NCBI GenBank assembly: GCA_946481585.1 | Contig: CAMLOF010000094.1 | Coordinates: 1-9,854 of the forward strand | DNA length: 9,854 nt | Direction: 5' to 3' | Source: an uncultured Macromonas sp. | GTDB taxonomy: Bacteria > Pseudomonadota > Gammaproteobacteria > Burkholderiales > Burkholderiaceae | In this document: in pieces, positions 1 through 7,060 of the stretch | Position numbering within the stretch: position 1 is the first letter of the stretch | Layout of the letters: the number at the start of each line of letters is the position of its first letter | Made by a program: the position numbers and the translations under genes | Notes under the pieces: model-generated | The model's database searches: none | What the model saw: only the letters and a program-made list of their open reading frames with translations | What the model was told of the DNA's origin: nothing

Positions 1-383
1 GGCTGATCACCATCATCGGCCTGTCGGCGAAGAACGCGATCCTGATCATCGAGTTTGCCAAGGACCTGCAGGCCCAGGGCAAGACGCTGATTGCCGCAGC
101 GCTGGAGGCCGCGCACCTGCGCTTCCGCCCGATCGTGATGACGTCGCTGGCCTTCACGGCGGGTGTGGTGCCGCTGGCCATTTCGAGCGGCGCGGGTTCT
201 GCCAGCCAGCGTGCCATTGGTACGGGGGTGATTGGCGGCATGCTCACGGGCACGGTTCTGGCCGTGGTGTTTGTGCCGGTGTTTTTTGTGGTGGTGCGCA
301 GCCTGTTCAAGGGCAGTGCACGCCAGCAGGCCGTGCATCGCGCCGATGCCGAGCACCTGGGAGTCCACAGCCATGACGAGTGA
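1..383 (+). CDS. RND multidrug efflux permease, AcrB/MexB (HAE1) type, C-terminal fragment
   Basis: This is the 3' end of an inner-membrane proton-driven drug exporter, the pump of a tripartite efflux complex. The frame is open from base 3, the 5' part lies outside the window, and 126 residues remain. The start [16 protein letters not shown] and later [10 protein letters not shown] match the end of E. coli AcrB closely. Residues aligning with the AcrB proton-relay set K940, R971 and T978 are present as K10, R40 and T47 of the fragment, so the visible part looks functional. Three hydrophobic segments correspond to TM10-12 (about residues 1-19, 43-58 and 70-96), followed by a short polar tail ending HSHDE. 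The stop at 381-383 lies inside the start of the next gene, the outer-membrane channel, so the two are translated as one operon. The substrate range cannot be read from this fragment. Confidence 0.95.
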   Translation, partial: LITIIGLSAKNAILIIEFAKDLQAQGKTLIAAALEAAHLRFRPIVMTSLAFTAGVVPLAISSGAGSASQRAIGTGVIGGMLTGTVLAVVFVPVFFVVVRSLFKGSARQQAVHRADAEHLGVHSHDE

Positions 384-1773
384 ACGTATGAAATTGATCC
401 GCACGCGTACTGCGCTTGCTGCCTTGTTGGCTGCTGGTGTGCTGGCTGGCTGCTCGCAGTTCCAGCCTTACCAGCGGCCCGACACACCCATGCCGGCCGC
501 CTGGGCGGGCGGCGAGGCGGGCGCCCAGACGGCGCCACTGGCCTGGGAGGATTTTGTGTCTGACCCAGCCCTGCGTGCGTTGGTGCAGAAGGCGTTGGAC
601 AACAACCGTGACGCGCGCATTGCCGCGCTGCAAGTGGAGCAACTGCGCGCGCAGCACCGCATACGTGAAGCCGCGCGTTTGCCCACGGTGGCGGCGGGCG
701 TGACTGGCAGCCGAGTGACTACGGGTGAGGACGAGCCGATCAAGAGTACCTACACCGCTGGTTTGCAGGTGACGGGCTGGGAGATCGACTTCTTCGGCCG
801 CCTGGCCAGCTTGCAGGAGTCTGCGCGGGCGCAGTACCTGGCCTCTGAAGAGGCGTTGCGCAGCACGCGCATTGGTTTGGTGGCGGGTGTGGCGTCGGGC
901 TGGCTGAACCTGCAGAGCAGCGATGCACTGCTGCGCCTGACGCAGCAGACCCTGGCAACCCGCGAGGAATCCTTGCGGCTGACGCGGCTGCGCTTTGAGG
1001 CGGGCACGGCATCGGCGCTGGACCTGCGGCAGGCCGAGTCGCTGGTGGAGTCTGCCCGCGTGACCCTGGCGCAGCAGCAGCGCCAGCGCGCCCAGGACTT
1101 GAACGCCCTGACGCTGCTGGTGGGGCAACCGCTGGACCAGCCGCTGGCTGAAGCCCAACTGATGCCAGCGCGAACCGCTGCTGGCGACGTGGTGGCCGAG
1201 GTGCCGGTGGGCCTGCCGTCGCGCGTGCTGCTGGAGCGGCCGGACATTCGTGCGGCGGAGCAGAAGCTTGCAGCGGCCAATGCGCAGATCGGTGCGGCGC
1301 GCGCGGCTTTCTTCCCGCGCATTGCGCTCACCGCCAGTGTGGGGTCGGCCAGCAGCGAGTTGTCGGGCCTGTTCAAGAGCGGCAGCTGGGGCTGGACGCT
1401 GGCACCGCAGGCCTTGTTGACGATCTTTGATGCTGGGGCCAACCGGGCCAACCTGGCGTCGGCCCAGGCCGAGCGAGAAATCACGCTGGCGCAGTATGAG
1501 AAGGCGATTCAGACGGCATTCCGCGAGGTGAATGACGCGCTGGCAGGGCGGGACACGCTGGCCACGCAGCTGGCGTCGCAACAGGCGCTGGTGCGGGCCG
1601 AGACGGAACGCCTGCGGCTGGCGACCTTGCGTGAGCGCCAAGGCGTGGCCAGCCAGCTGGAGGTGCTGGACGCGCAGCGCAGCCAGTTCGCCGCCGAGCA
1701 GGCCCTGGTGCAGACGCGCTACGCGCTGCTGCAGGCCCGCGTGGCCCTGTTCAAGGCAACAGGCGGGGTGTGA
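373..1773 (+). CDS. Outer-membrane channel lipoprotein of an RND efflux system (OprM/NodT family)
   Basis: This is the outer-membrane factor that gives the adjacent RND pump an exit duct. With the start at 373 it has 466 residues, normal for the family. The N-terminus has a lipoprotein signal: a basic stretch, a hydrophobic run and the lipobox LAGC with the acylated Cys at residue 27 (codon 451-453). Two OEP repeats follow (about residues 60-250 and 275-460). The second carries the family hallmark [20 protein letters not shown] from about residue 286. ATG 373 is preferred because GGAG lies 9 bases upstream and it overlaps the permease stop by 11 bases, which suggests translational coupling. 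ATG 388 (MKLIRTR...) is an equally possible start and keeps the same lipobox. The last 23 bases overlap the convergent hydrolase gene. The periplasmic adaptor gene is presumably upstream of the window. Confidence 0.95.
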   Translation: MTSERMKLIRTRTALAALLAAGVLAGCSQFQPYQRPDTPMPAAWAGGEAGAQTAPLAWEDFVSDPALRALVQKALDNNRDARIAALQVEQLRAQHRIREAARLPTVAAGVTGSRVTTGEDEPIKSTYTAGLQVTGWEIDFFGRLASLQESARAQYLASEEALRSTRIGLVAGVASGWLNLQSSDALLRLTQQTLATREESLRLTRLRFEAGTASALDLRQAESLVESARVTLAQQQRQRAQDLNALTLLVGQPLDQPLAEAQLMPARTAAGDVVAEVPVGLPSRVLLERPDIRAAEQKLAAANAQIGAARAAFFPRIALTASVGSASSELSGLFKSGSWGWTLAPQALLTIFDAGANRANLASAQAEREITLAQYEKAIQTAFREVNDALAGRDTLATQLASQQALVRAETERLRLATLRERQGVASQLEVLDAQRSQFAAEQALVQTRYALLQARVALFKATGGV

Positions 1774-2839
1774 GGCTGGCGGCGCCGACGGTCTCTTGCC
1801 GGTGAACGGGCAGGGGGTCGTCGTGCCGCCCCAGCAGACGCGACCAGAGCCAGGGCAAGGCACCAGCCAGATCGGGGCGCTGGCGCAGCAACACCGACTT
1901 TGATGCTTCGTTGCCGGGTAGGCTTACCTGGCGCACGGGCGTGGTGGCGGGCAAAGGCCCCACGTCGAAGCGGAAGGTGTAGTAGGGCTCCTGCCCCATG
2001 CGCAGATCGGTGACTGTCAGGCGCCCCTGCTGGTTGCCCAGGCTGAAGAAGCCGTGGCTGAACCGGGCCACGCGCTCGACGTGAGGGTCGCTGGCATGTG
2101 CGGCGATCAACTCCGCACCGCGTTCGTGCGCGCGCCAGGTGATGGGGGCGTCACCATCGAGCAGTGAGCGGTAGGCCTCGTGGTAGTGGGTGGGGGTGAC
2201 GGCCACCAGCCGCCACAGCACGGTGTTGAAGGGCGCAGGGGTGATGAGCAGGCCTTGCGCCTGAATGCCTGACGCCGCGAGTGATGCCTGCGCCAGCCGC
2301 TCCACGTGCTGCTGTGCGAACACGCTCCATCCCAGGTACAGGGTGCTCAAGGCGAGCCCTGCCAGGTTCCAGCGCAGGCCCTTGCCTGCTGCACGCCACA
2401 GGGCAGCCAGCACACCTGCCACCAGCGGCAGCGTGTAGAGCGGGTCGATGATGAACACGCTGCCCACGCCGAAAGGGTGGCTGCTGAAGGGTTGCAGCAG
2501 CTGTGTGCCGTACACCGTCATGGTGTCGAGCAGCGGGTGGGTGATGAGCACCAGCCACAACGCCAGCCACCAGCGGCGGAACAGGGCGGGCTCGCCATGC
2601 AGGCGAGAAACCAGCCAGGCCAGCGCGGGCGCCGCCAGCGTCAGGTAGAACAGCGCGTGGCTTTCGGCGCGGTGGCGCGTCATGTTCAGGATGGCGTCGC
2701 CGTGGTCGATGAAAGCGTCGAGGTCTGGCAGGGTGCCCGCCACGGCGCCCCAAAGTGCAGACTTCCACACGGCGGTGCGCCGCCCCATGACAGCCACACC
2801 TACGGCGGCCCCCAGTGCAATTTGCGTGACTGAATCCAT
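1751..2839 (-). CDS. YdjM-family (DUF457-type) membrane-bound metal-dependent hydrolase
   Basis: The predicted protein is 362 residues. The N-terminal half looks like the YdjM/PF04307 family of inner-membrane putative metal-dependent hydrolases. It begins MDSVTQIALGAAVG, has a PDLD acidic pair (D39, D41), a HRAESH motif (H56, H61) and an HPLLD motif (H101, D105), which together could form a metal site. About four to five hydrophobic segments lie between residues 25 and 175. The remaining roughly 190 residues are mostly soluble and I recognise no motif in them. The ATG shares its A with the stop of the upstream dioxygenase gene (TGATG), so translation is probably coupled. The gene ends inside the convergent efflux-channel gene. 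No reaction is established for this family; E. coli YdjM is known as a LexA-regulated membrane protein. The family call is firm, the activity is not. Confidence 0.88.
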   Translation of the reverse strand: MDSVTQIALGAAVGVAVMGRRTAVWKSALWGAVAGTLPDLDAFIDHGDAILNMTRHRAESHALFYLTLAAPALAWLVSRLHGEPALFRRWWLALWLVLITHPLLDTMTVYGTQLLQPFSSHPFGVGSVFIIDPLYTLPLVAGVLAALWRAAGKGLRWNLAGLALSTLYLGWSVFAQQHVERLAQASLAASGIQAQGLLITPAPFNTVLWRLVAVTPTHYHEAYRSLLDGDAPITWRAHERGAELIAAHASDPHVERVARFSHGFFSLGNQQGRLTVTDLRMGQEPYYTFRFDVGPLPATTPVRQVSLPGNEASKSVLLRQRPDLAGALPWLWSRLLGRHDDPLPVHRQETVGAASLTPRLLP

Positions 2840-3477
2840 CAGGCTTGAACGGTGATGGGGAATTCGGCGCGCAGGCCGTCAGCGGTCTGGCGGAACGGGA
2901 TGGTCAATGCCTGGCGGTCTTGTTCGCCCAGGCGGCGCCAGAGGAAATCGCGCTCATTGTGCGGCTCGCCTGCCACGTAGAGCTGGGTGGTCAGCAGTTC
3001 CATGCGGTCGAGTTTGACCTTGACGTGGATGTGCGGCGTGCGCCCCGTGTAAGGCACGGGTTTGAGGGTGCGGAAGCGGTAGCGCCCGTCGCGGCCCACC
3101 GCCACTCTGCCAAAACCCTGGAACGCAGGGTCGGCCCGCCCCCCGTCGCCAGGGTGGTGGTAATGCCCGGCGTGGTCGCACTGCCAGATTTCTACCACCG
3201 CGCCGGCAACGGGCACGCCCGCCGTGTCGGTGACCACGCCCTCCACCCAGGCGGGGGTGCCCCGGGCGTCGGCCTGGCTGGCGTTGCGCAGCAGGTCGAA
3301 GTCGGTGTCTGCGGGCAGGGTAACGGGGTAGAAGGGGCCCTCGGTCTGCGACGGGGTGGGACGTAACACGCGGCCCTGCGCCAGTGCGGGCGTGAGCCAG
3401 GCTGGCGCAGAAAGGCTTGCCACCCAGGCGGTGCCCAGGGCAATGCAGCGGCGGCGAGACGTTGGCTCGGAGGACAT
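2839..3477 (-). CDS. Exported intradiol ring-cleavage dioxygenase-like protein
   Basis: The predicted protein is 212 residues and resembles the non-heme Fe(III) intradiol dioxygenases (protocatechuate 3,4-dioxygenase superfamily), which open catechol-type rings between the two hydroxyls. All four expected iron ligands can be placed: Y106 (in AGHYHHP), Y143 (in PVPYTG), H149 and H151 (in PHIHV). The N-terminus carries SRRRCIALG followed by a hydrophobic stretch and ALAQ (cleavage about residue 33), resembling a twin-arginine export signal, so the protein probably folds with iron in the cytoplasm and acts in the periplasm. The segment between Y143 and the His pair is short, and the Trp/Arg residues of classical PcaH there are missing, so the substrate may not be protocatechuate. 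ATG 3477 is chosen over upstream in-frame ATGs because AGGAG precedes it and the signal peptide starts there. It is first in a two-gene unit with the hydrolase. Confidence 0.9.
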   Translation of the reverse strand: MSSEPTSRRRCIALGTAWVASLSAPAWLTPALAQGRVLRPTPSQTEGPFYPVTLPADTDFDLLRNASQADARGTPAWVEGVVTDTAGVPVAGAVVEIWQCDHAGHYHHPGDGGRADPAFQGFGRVAVGRDGRYRFRTLKPVPYTGRTPHIHVKVKLDRMELLTTQLYVAGEPHNERDFLWRRLGEQDRQALTIPFRQTADGLRAEFPITVQA

Positions 3478-3565
3478 GGGGCTCTCCTGAACTGGTGGAT
3501 GCGAGGTTGGATGGTTCGGGCGGGAGTGAGTTCCTTGGGTGGCGTGGATCACAAGTCGAAGCCAT

Positions 3566-3599
3566 TTGTCACACTGTTGTCACTGGGGCGCCATAGATT
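3566..3599 (+). promoter_or_regulatory. Candidate Pho box and -10 upstream of the chemoreceptor gene
   Basis: The direct repeat TTGTCAC-ACTG-TTGTCAC (3566-3583) consists of two identical 7-mers 11 bp apart. This is the geometry of the PhoB box, whose consensus is two CTGTCAT-like 7-mers separated by 4 bp. Ten bases further on, TAGATT (3594-3599) is a 4-of-6 match to a -10 hexamer, the spacing expected when PhoB replaces the -35 contact. Transcription would start near 3606 and give a leader of about 65 bases before the receptor ATG. The downstream psiF and nuclease genes fit phosphate control. The match is by eye. The box also lies 88 bp upstream of the divergent dioxygenase ATG and might affect it. 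Confidence 0.5.
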
Positions 3600-3670
3600 C
3601 GTCGCATACGTGGCAGGGGTGTTTCCGAGAGGGCGGAGCATCGGCAGGCCGCTTTCCTGGATTTGCACAG

Positions 3671-5269
3671 ATGCGTCTGCTACAGAACGTCCGCATAGGT
3701 ACCCGGCTGGCCGGGGCTTTTGGTGTGGTGTTGTTGCTGATGTTGCTCATGGCGGGCGTGGGCCTGAGTGGTACGCAGCGGTTTTTTGAGGCTACCCGCG
3801 CGGTGTACGAGGACCGCACCGTGCCCTTGGGGCTGCTGGGCGACATGAATTACCTGGTGCAGCGCAACCGGGTGCTGGTGATGGACATGCTGCTGGACCC
3901 GGGCAACGCCAATGTGGAAAAGCGCACGGCGGAGTTGCAGCGCAACCTGGAGACCATTGAGTCGCTTTGGGGGCGCTACCGACAGACCCGCTTGACCGAC
4001 CAGGAAGCCCAGCTTGCTGACGGCTTTGCCGCGTTGAAGGACCAGTACCTGCGTGAAGCTATCTTGCCCGCCGCCGAGGCCATGAAGGGCGGGCGCTTCG
4101 ACGACACGATGGACATCTACATCAGCCGCATCAGCCCGACCGCGCCCAAGGTGCAGGCGGCGATACAGCAACTGGTGCGCATGCAGGTGGACGTTGCCGC
4201 CGAGGAATTTGAGCGAACACGCGACGTGCATTCCACCATGTTGGCCACCATGCTGGGCGCAGCGGGGCTGGCACTGGCGCTGGGTGGTGTGCTGGCGTGG
4301 CTCATTACCCGCTCCATTGCCCGGCCCCTGCGTGATGCTGTGGTTTTGGCCCGTGCCGTTGCGCAAGGTGACCTGACACAGCGCGTTGAAGCACAGGGCA
4401 GTGACGAGACTGCCGACTTGCTGCGAGCCTTGCAGACCATGAGTGACGGGCTGGCGTCTGTGGTGGCGCGCGTGCGCCAAGGTGCCGAAGGTGTTGCGTC
4501 AGGGTCAGGGCAGATTGCCGCAGGTACGGCGGACTTGTCGCAGCGTACCGAGGCGCAGGCATCCAACCTGGAAGAGACGGCTGCTTCCATGGAGGAGCTG
4601 ACCGCCGCCGTGCGGCAGAACGTGGCGACCGCGCAGGAGGCCAGCCGCATGGCCACGCAGGCCAGCGAGGCGGCCACGGGTGGTGCCGAAGTGGTGGAAC
4701 GCGTGGTAACCACGATGCACGACATTGCAGGCAGTTCGCAGAAGATCGCCGACATCATTGGGGTGATCGATGGCATTGCCTTCCAGACCAACATCCTGGC
4801 CCTGAACGCAGCGGTGGAAGCGGCGCGAGCGGGTGAACAAGGGCGCGGCTTTGCCGTGGTGGCCGCCGAGGTGCGTGCCCTGGCACAGCGCAGTGCAGCC
4901 GCTGCGCGGGAGATCAAGGACCTCATCGGCGTGAGCGTTGAGCGTGTGGATGCCGGTGCTGGCCTGGTGGCCCAGGCTGGGGCGAGCGTGCGTGCCATGG
5001 TTGAGCAGGTGCATCGCGTGACGCAACTCATCAACGACATCAGCGCGGCGAGCCAAGAGCAGGCCGGTGGCATTGCGCAGATTGGCGACGCCGTGGCGCA
5101 GCTGGACCGTGTGACCCAGCAGAATGCCGCGCTGGTGGAGGAAAACTCCGCCGCTTCGGAAAGCCTGCGGCAGCAGGCAGACCGATTGATAGAGGCGGTG
5201 GGTGTGTTTCACCTGCCTTCCAGCGCAGTGGGCGCCTTGGGTATGTCAGGCACGTTGCGGCTCCGTTAA
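3671..5269 (+). CDS. Methyl-accepting chemotaxis protein (4HB-type sensor, HAMP, MCP signalling domain)
   Basis: This 532-residue transmembrane chemoreceptor signals through CheA/CheW. TM1 spans about residues 11-32, a periplasmic sensor of about 155 largely helical residues follows (likely a four-helix bundle), TM2 spans about 190-212, a HAMP linker runs to about 264, and the long coiled-coil signalling domain follows. The hairpin tip is nearly identical to E. coli Tsr (DGIAFQTNILALNAAVEAAR, residues 367-386), so CheA/CheW coupling is expected. There is no C-terminal NWETF-type pentapeptide for tethering CheR/CheB; the protein ends GTLRLR. ATG 3671 is chosen because TM1 follows at once; further upstream the frame is not protein-like. 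The Shine-Dalgarno is weak and I see no sigma-28 promoter, but a candidate Pho box lies about 90 bases upstream. psiF starts 34 bases after the stop. The ligand cannot be read from sequence; phosphate or organic phosphorus is suggested only by context. Confidence 0.93.
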   Translation: MRLLQNVRIGTRLAGAFGVVLLLMLLMAGVGLSGTQRFFEATRAVYEDRTVPLGLLGDMNYLVQRNRVLVMDMLLDPGNANVEKRTAELQRNLETIESLWGRYRQTRLTDQEAQLADGFAALKDQYLREAILPAAEAMKGGRFDDTMDIYISRISPTAPKVQAAIQQLVRMQVDVAAEEFERTRDVHSTMLATMLGAAGLALALGGVLAWLITRSIARPLRDAVVLARAVAQGDLTQRVEAQGSDETADLLRALQTMSDGLASVVARVRQGAEGVASGSGQIAAGTADLSQRTEAQASNLEETAASMEELTAAVRQNVATAQEASRMATQASEAATGGAEVVERVVTTMHDIAGSSQKIADIIGVIDGIAFQTNILALNAAVEAARAGEQGRGFAVVAAEVRALAQRSAAAAREIKDLIGVSVERVDAGAGLVAQAGASVRAMVEQVHRVTQLINDISAASQEQAGGIAQIGDAVAQLDRVTQQNAALVEENSAASESLRQQADRLIEAVGVFHLPSSAVGALGMSGTLRLR

Positions 5270-5303
5270 AGTGATGCCTGTTGTTCCACCGTGAGGAGAG
5301 ACC

Positions 5304-5561
5304 ATGAAAACCTTTGCCACCGCATTGACCCTGCTGCTTGCGACCTTGGCCTTCCAGGCACAGGCGCAGGGCACGACTTGCCACGCTGCCACGGCTGAGA
5401 AGAAGCTGGCAGGTGCTGCCAAGGCTTCTTTTCTGAAGAAGTGCGAGAAAGATGCGAAAGCCGCCTGCGAGGCCGCCGCAGCCGAGAAGAAGCTGCACGG
5501 CGCGGCCAAGGCCAGCTTCAACGCCAAGTGCTTCCGTGAGGCGGTTGGCACCGCCAACTGA
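5304..5561 (+). CDS. psiF: PsiF-family phosphate-starvation-inducible protein, two tandem repeats
   Basis: This small exported protein has 85 residues. A signal peptide ends at AQA (cleavage about residue 21), leaving a mature protein of about 64 residues made almost entirely of two copies of the PsiF repeat. Each copy has a Cys, then AEKKL-x-GAAKASF, then a closing Cys: C26 to C47 and C55 to C76, period 29 residues, with exactly 20 residues between the paired Cys in each copy. In E. coli, psiF lies behind phoA and is induced by phosphate starvation; its biochemical role is unknown. A good GAGGAG site precedes ATG 5304. It sits 34 bases after the chemoreceptor and 4 bases before the proposed nuclease start, so the three genes look like one transcription unit. 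I see no convincing promoter of its own. Confidence 0.88.
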   Translation: MKTFATALTLLLATLAFQAQAQGTTCHAATAEKKLAGAAKASFLKKCEKDAKAACEAAAAEKKLHGAAKASFNAKCFREAVGTAN

Positions 5562-5565
5562 GGCC

Positions 5566-6075
5566 GTGCGGGCCGCATGGCCCCGGTGCTTTGTACGATG
5601 GTTGTTCGCCGCCCTGGCCTTGTGCTGGGGCGCGTCGGCGTTCGCCTCGGTGCTGCATGGCCGCGTCGTTGGCGTGAGCGATGGCGACTCCATCACGGTG
5701 CTGTCAAACGCACGCCAGACCCACAAGATACGGCTGGCGGGCATTGATGCGCCCGAGCGAGGGCAACCCTGGGCCAGCCGCTCGCGGCAGCACCTGGCGG
5801 CACTGGTGTTTGGCCGCGAGGTGGATGTGGAAACCGGCAAGATCGACCGCTATGGCCGCACCCTGGGCAAGGTGCTGGTGGATGGGCGCGATGCCGGGCT
5901 GGTTTTGTTACGGGCTGGCTTGGCCTGGCACTACAAGGCCTACCAGCACGAGCAGGTAGGCGAAGACCGCTGGCGCTATGCCTTGGCGGAACATGAGGCA
6001 CGGGCCTACGCCGAGGGGCTGTGGGGCGACCCGGCCCCGGTGCCGCCCTGGGAATACCGCAAGGCGCGGCGCTGA
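5566..6075 (+). CDS. Exported thermonuclease (staphylococcal nuclease-like, SNase domain)
   Basis: This is a small secreted DNA/RNA-cleaving enzyme of the SNase fold. From GTG 5566 it has 169 residues: a signal peptide (hydrophobic run then ASAFA, cleavage about residue 27) followed by one SNase domain. The calcium ligands and catalytic residues known from staphylococcal nuclease are all in place: D39/D41 (VSDGDS), R56, D61 and E64 (IRLAGIDAPER) and R98 (DRYGRTL). The start is uncertain. There is no ATG at the right place; GTG 5566 gives a complete signal peptide but has only TGAGG very close upstream, overlapping the psiF stop. TTG 5602 is an alternative, and ATG 5452 would overlap psiF by 110 bases with a non-protein-like extension. 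Coupling to psiF translation is likely. In the suggested phosphate context it could release phosphorus from extracellular DNA. The gene abuts the convergent LysR gene with no gap. Confidence 0.88.
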   Translation: MRAAWPRCFVRWLFAALALCWGASAFASVLHGRVVGVSDGDSITVLSNARQTHKIRLAGIDAPERGQPWASRSRQHLAALVFGREVDVETGKIDRYGRTLGKVLVDGRDAGLVLLRAGLAWHYKAYQHEQVGEDRWRYALAEHEARAYAEGLWGDPAPVPPWEYRKARR

Positions 6076-6987
6076 TCAGATCGACGCGCCCGCTGCCAAT
6101 GCCTGCTCCCGCAGCCACTTGAGCGCCGGGTCGTTGTCGCGGTGCCGGTGCCATTGCAGTGTCTGGATCAACGTGGGGATTTCGATGGGTGGCGCCCACA
6201 GCAGCACGGGCAGCGTCTTGGCAGCCTGCAGGGCAATGCGGCGGTGCACGGTGGCAATGCGGTTGGTGCCCACCACCATCTGCGGCAGTGTCGCCAGCGT
6301 GGGTGCAGACACTTCGACCCGCCGCTTCACGCCGAAGCGTTCCAGAAACCAGGTGTCGAACGCTGGCGCGCGCTGCTTGGCGTTCGAGTAGCTGCCCGCC
6401 ACGTGTCCGCATTCCACGTAGTCGTCGAAAGTCAACGTGTCGCGGATGCGGGTGTTGCCCTCCCAGGTGACGCAGAGGTATTCCTCTTCAAACAGGGGGG
6501 CGTAAGGGTGCTGGTCTGACACGTACTGTGACGGGATGATGAGCAGGTCCACCTCGTTCTGCTCCAGTTGCTCCAGCGGCCGTTCGTTGAGCATGCGCAG
6601 GTCCAGGCTGATGCCGGGGGCCTGCGCGTACAGGCGCTCGATCAACGATGGCACGAACACGGTGCTGCTGAAGTCGGACATGAGCAGCACGAACGTGCGC
6701 ACCGCTTCGGTGGGGTCAAACACCGGTTGGGTGGCAATGGTGCTGTCGATGCGCATGAGCACTTCGCGCACGGGTTCGATGAGTTCGCGTGCGCGTGACG
6801 AGAGGATGAGCTGCCGCCCCTGCGGGACGAGCAGTTCGTCCTGAAAGTACTCGCGCAGGCGCGCCAGCGCATTGCTCATGGCGGGCTGGCTCAGGTGAAC
6901 GCGCTCGCCCGCGCGGCTGATGTTGCGCTCGGCCAGCAGCGCGTCCAGCGCTACCAGCAGGTTCAGGTCGAGTTTGTTGAAGCGCAT
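6076..6987 (-). CDS. LysR-type transcriptional regulator, NodD-like
   Basis: This 303-residue regulator has the standard LysR layout: an N-terminal winged helix-turn-helix (about residues 6-65, recognition part SQPAMSNALARLREYF from residue 33), a linker helix, and a periplasmic-binding-protein-like effector domain (about 92-295). The start MRFNKLDLNLLVALDALLAE is close to rhizobial NodD, placing it in the NodD/NahR/DntR branch that often responds to aromatic compounds. ATG 6987 has GGAG a few bases upstream. It is transcribed divergently from the DUF1302/DUF1329 genes, the usual arrangement for a LysR activator of its neighbours, and a palindrome in the shared region is a candidate binding site that could also mediate autoregulation. 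The inducer is unknown. Its stop codon is adjacent to the stop of the nuclease gene. Confidence 0.94.
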   Translation of the reverse strand: MRFNKLDLNLLVALDALLAERNISRAGERVHLSQPAMSNALARLREYFQDELLVPQGRQLILSSRARELIEPVREVLMRIDSTIATQPVFDPTEAVRTFVLLMSDFSSTVFVPSLIERLYAQAPGISLDLRMLNERPLEQLEQNEVDLLIIPSQYVSDQHPYAPLFEEEYLCVTWEGNTRIRDTLTFDDYVECGHVAGSYSNAKQRAPAFDTWFLERFGVKRRVEVSAPTLATLPQMVVGTNRIATVHRRIALQAAKTLPVLLWAPPIEIPTLIQTLQWHRHRDNDPALKWLREQALAAGASI

Positions 6988-7030
6988 GGTCTCCGTCTGC
7001 CTTCGGGTATTCCCTTGCGGGTTGTCCCTG

Positions 7031-7060
7031 ATATTGGTGCGATCGATGTCATGAATTCAA
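7031..7060 (-). promoter_or_regulatory. Weak candidate promoter for the LysR gene
   Basis: On the minus strand TTGAAT (7060-7055) is followed after 18 bases by CAATAT (7036-7031), 44 bases upstream of the LysR ATG. The -35 match is fair and the -10 match is only 3 of 6, so this is tentative. The -35 hexamer lies inside the palindrome at 7051-7069, which would allow the regulator to repress its own gene. Confidence 0.25.

Noticed and set aside
1774..1830. Search for an intrinsic terminator after the efflux channel
   Set aside because: Only short GC palindromes such as GGCGCC, no stable stem with a T-run, and the bases encode the hydrolase C-terminus on the other strand.
307..1863. Long minus-strand open frame of 518 codons opposite the efflux channel gene
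   Set aside because: Its translation is low-complexity (Arg, Gln, His, Leu rich) with no family motif, while the plus strand encodes a complete OprM-type protein with lipobox and hallmark motif. It results from high GC in the third codon position.
3539..3670. N-terminal extension of the chemoreceptor to an upstream ATG
   Set aside because: The 44 extra residues are His/Cys/Trp-rich and not protein-like, they would place the Pho-box-like repeat inside coding sequence, and TM1 follows directly after ATG 3671.
5251..5285. Possible promoter (TTGCGG, TTAAAG) just before psiF
   Set aside because: Hexamers are poor and the spacing between them is wrong for sigma-70 or sigma-28; read-through from the chemoreceptor is simpler.
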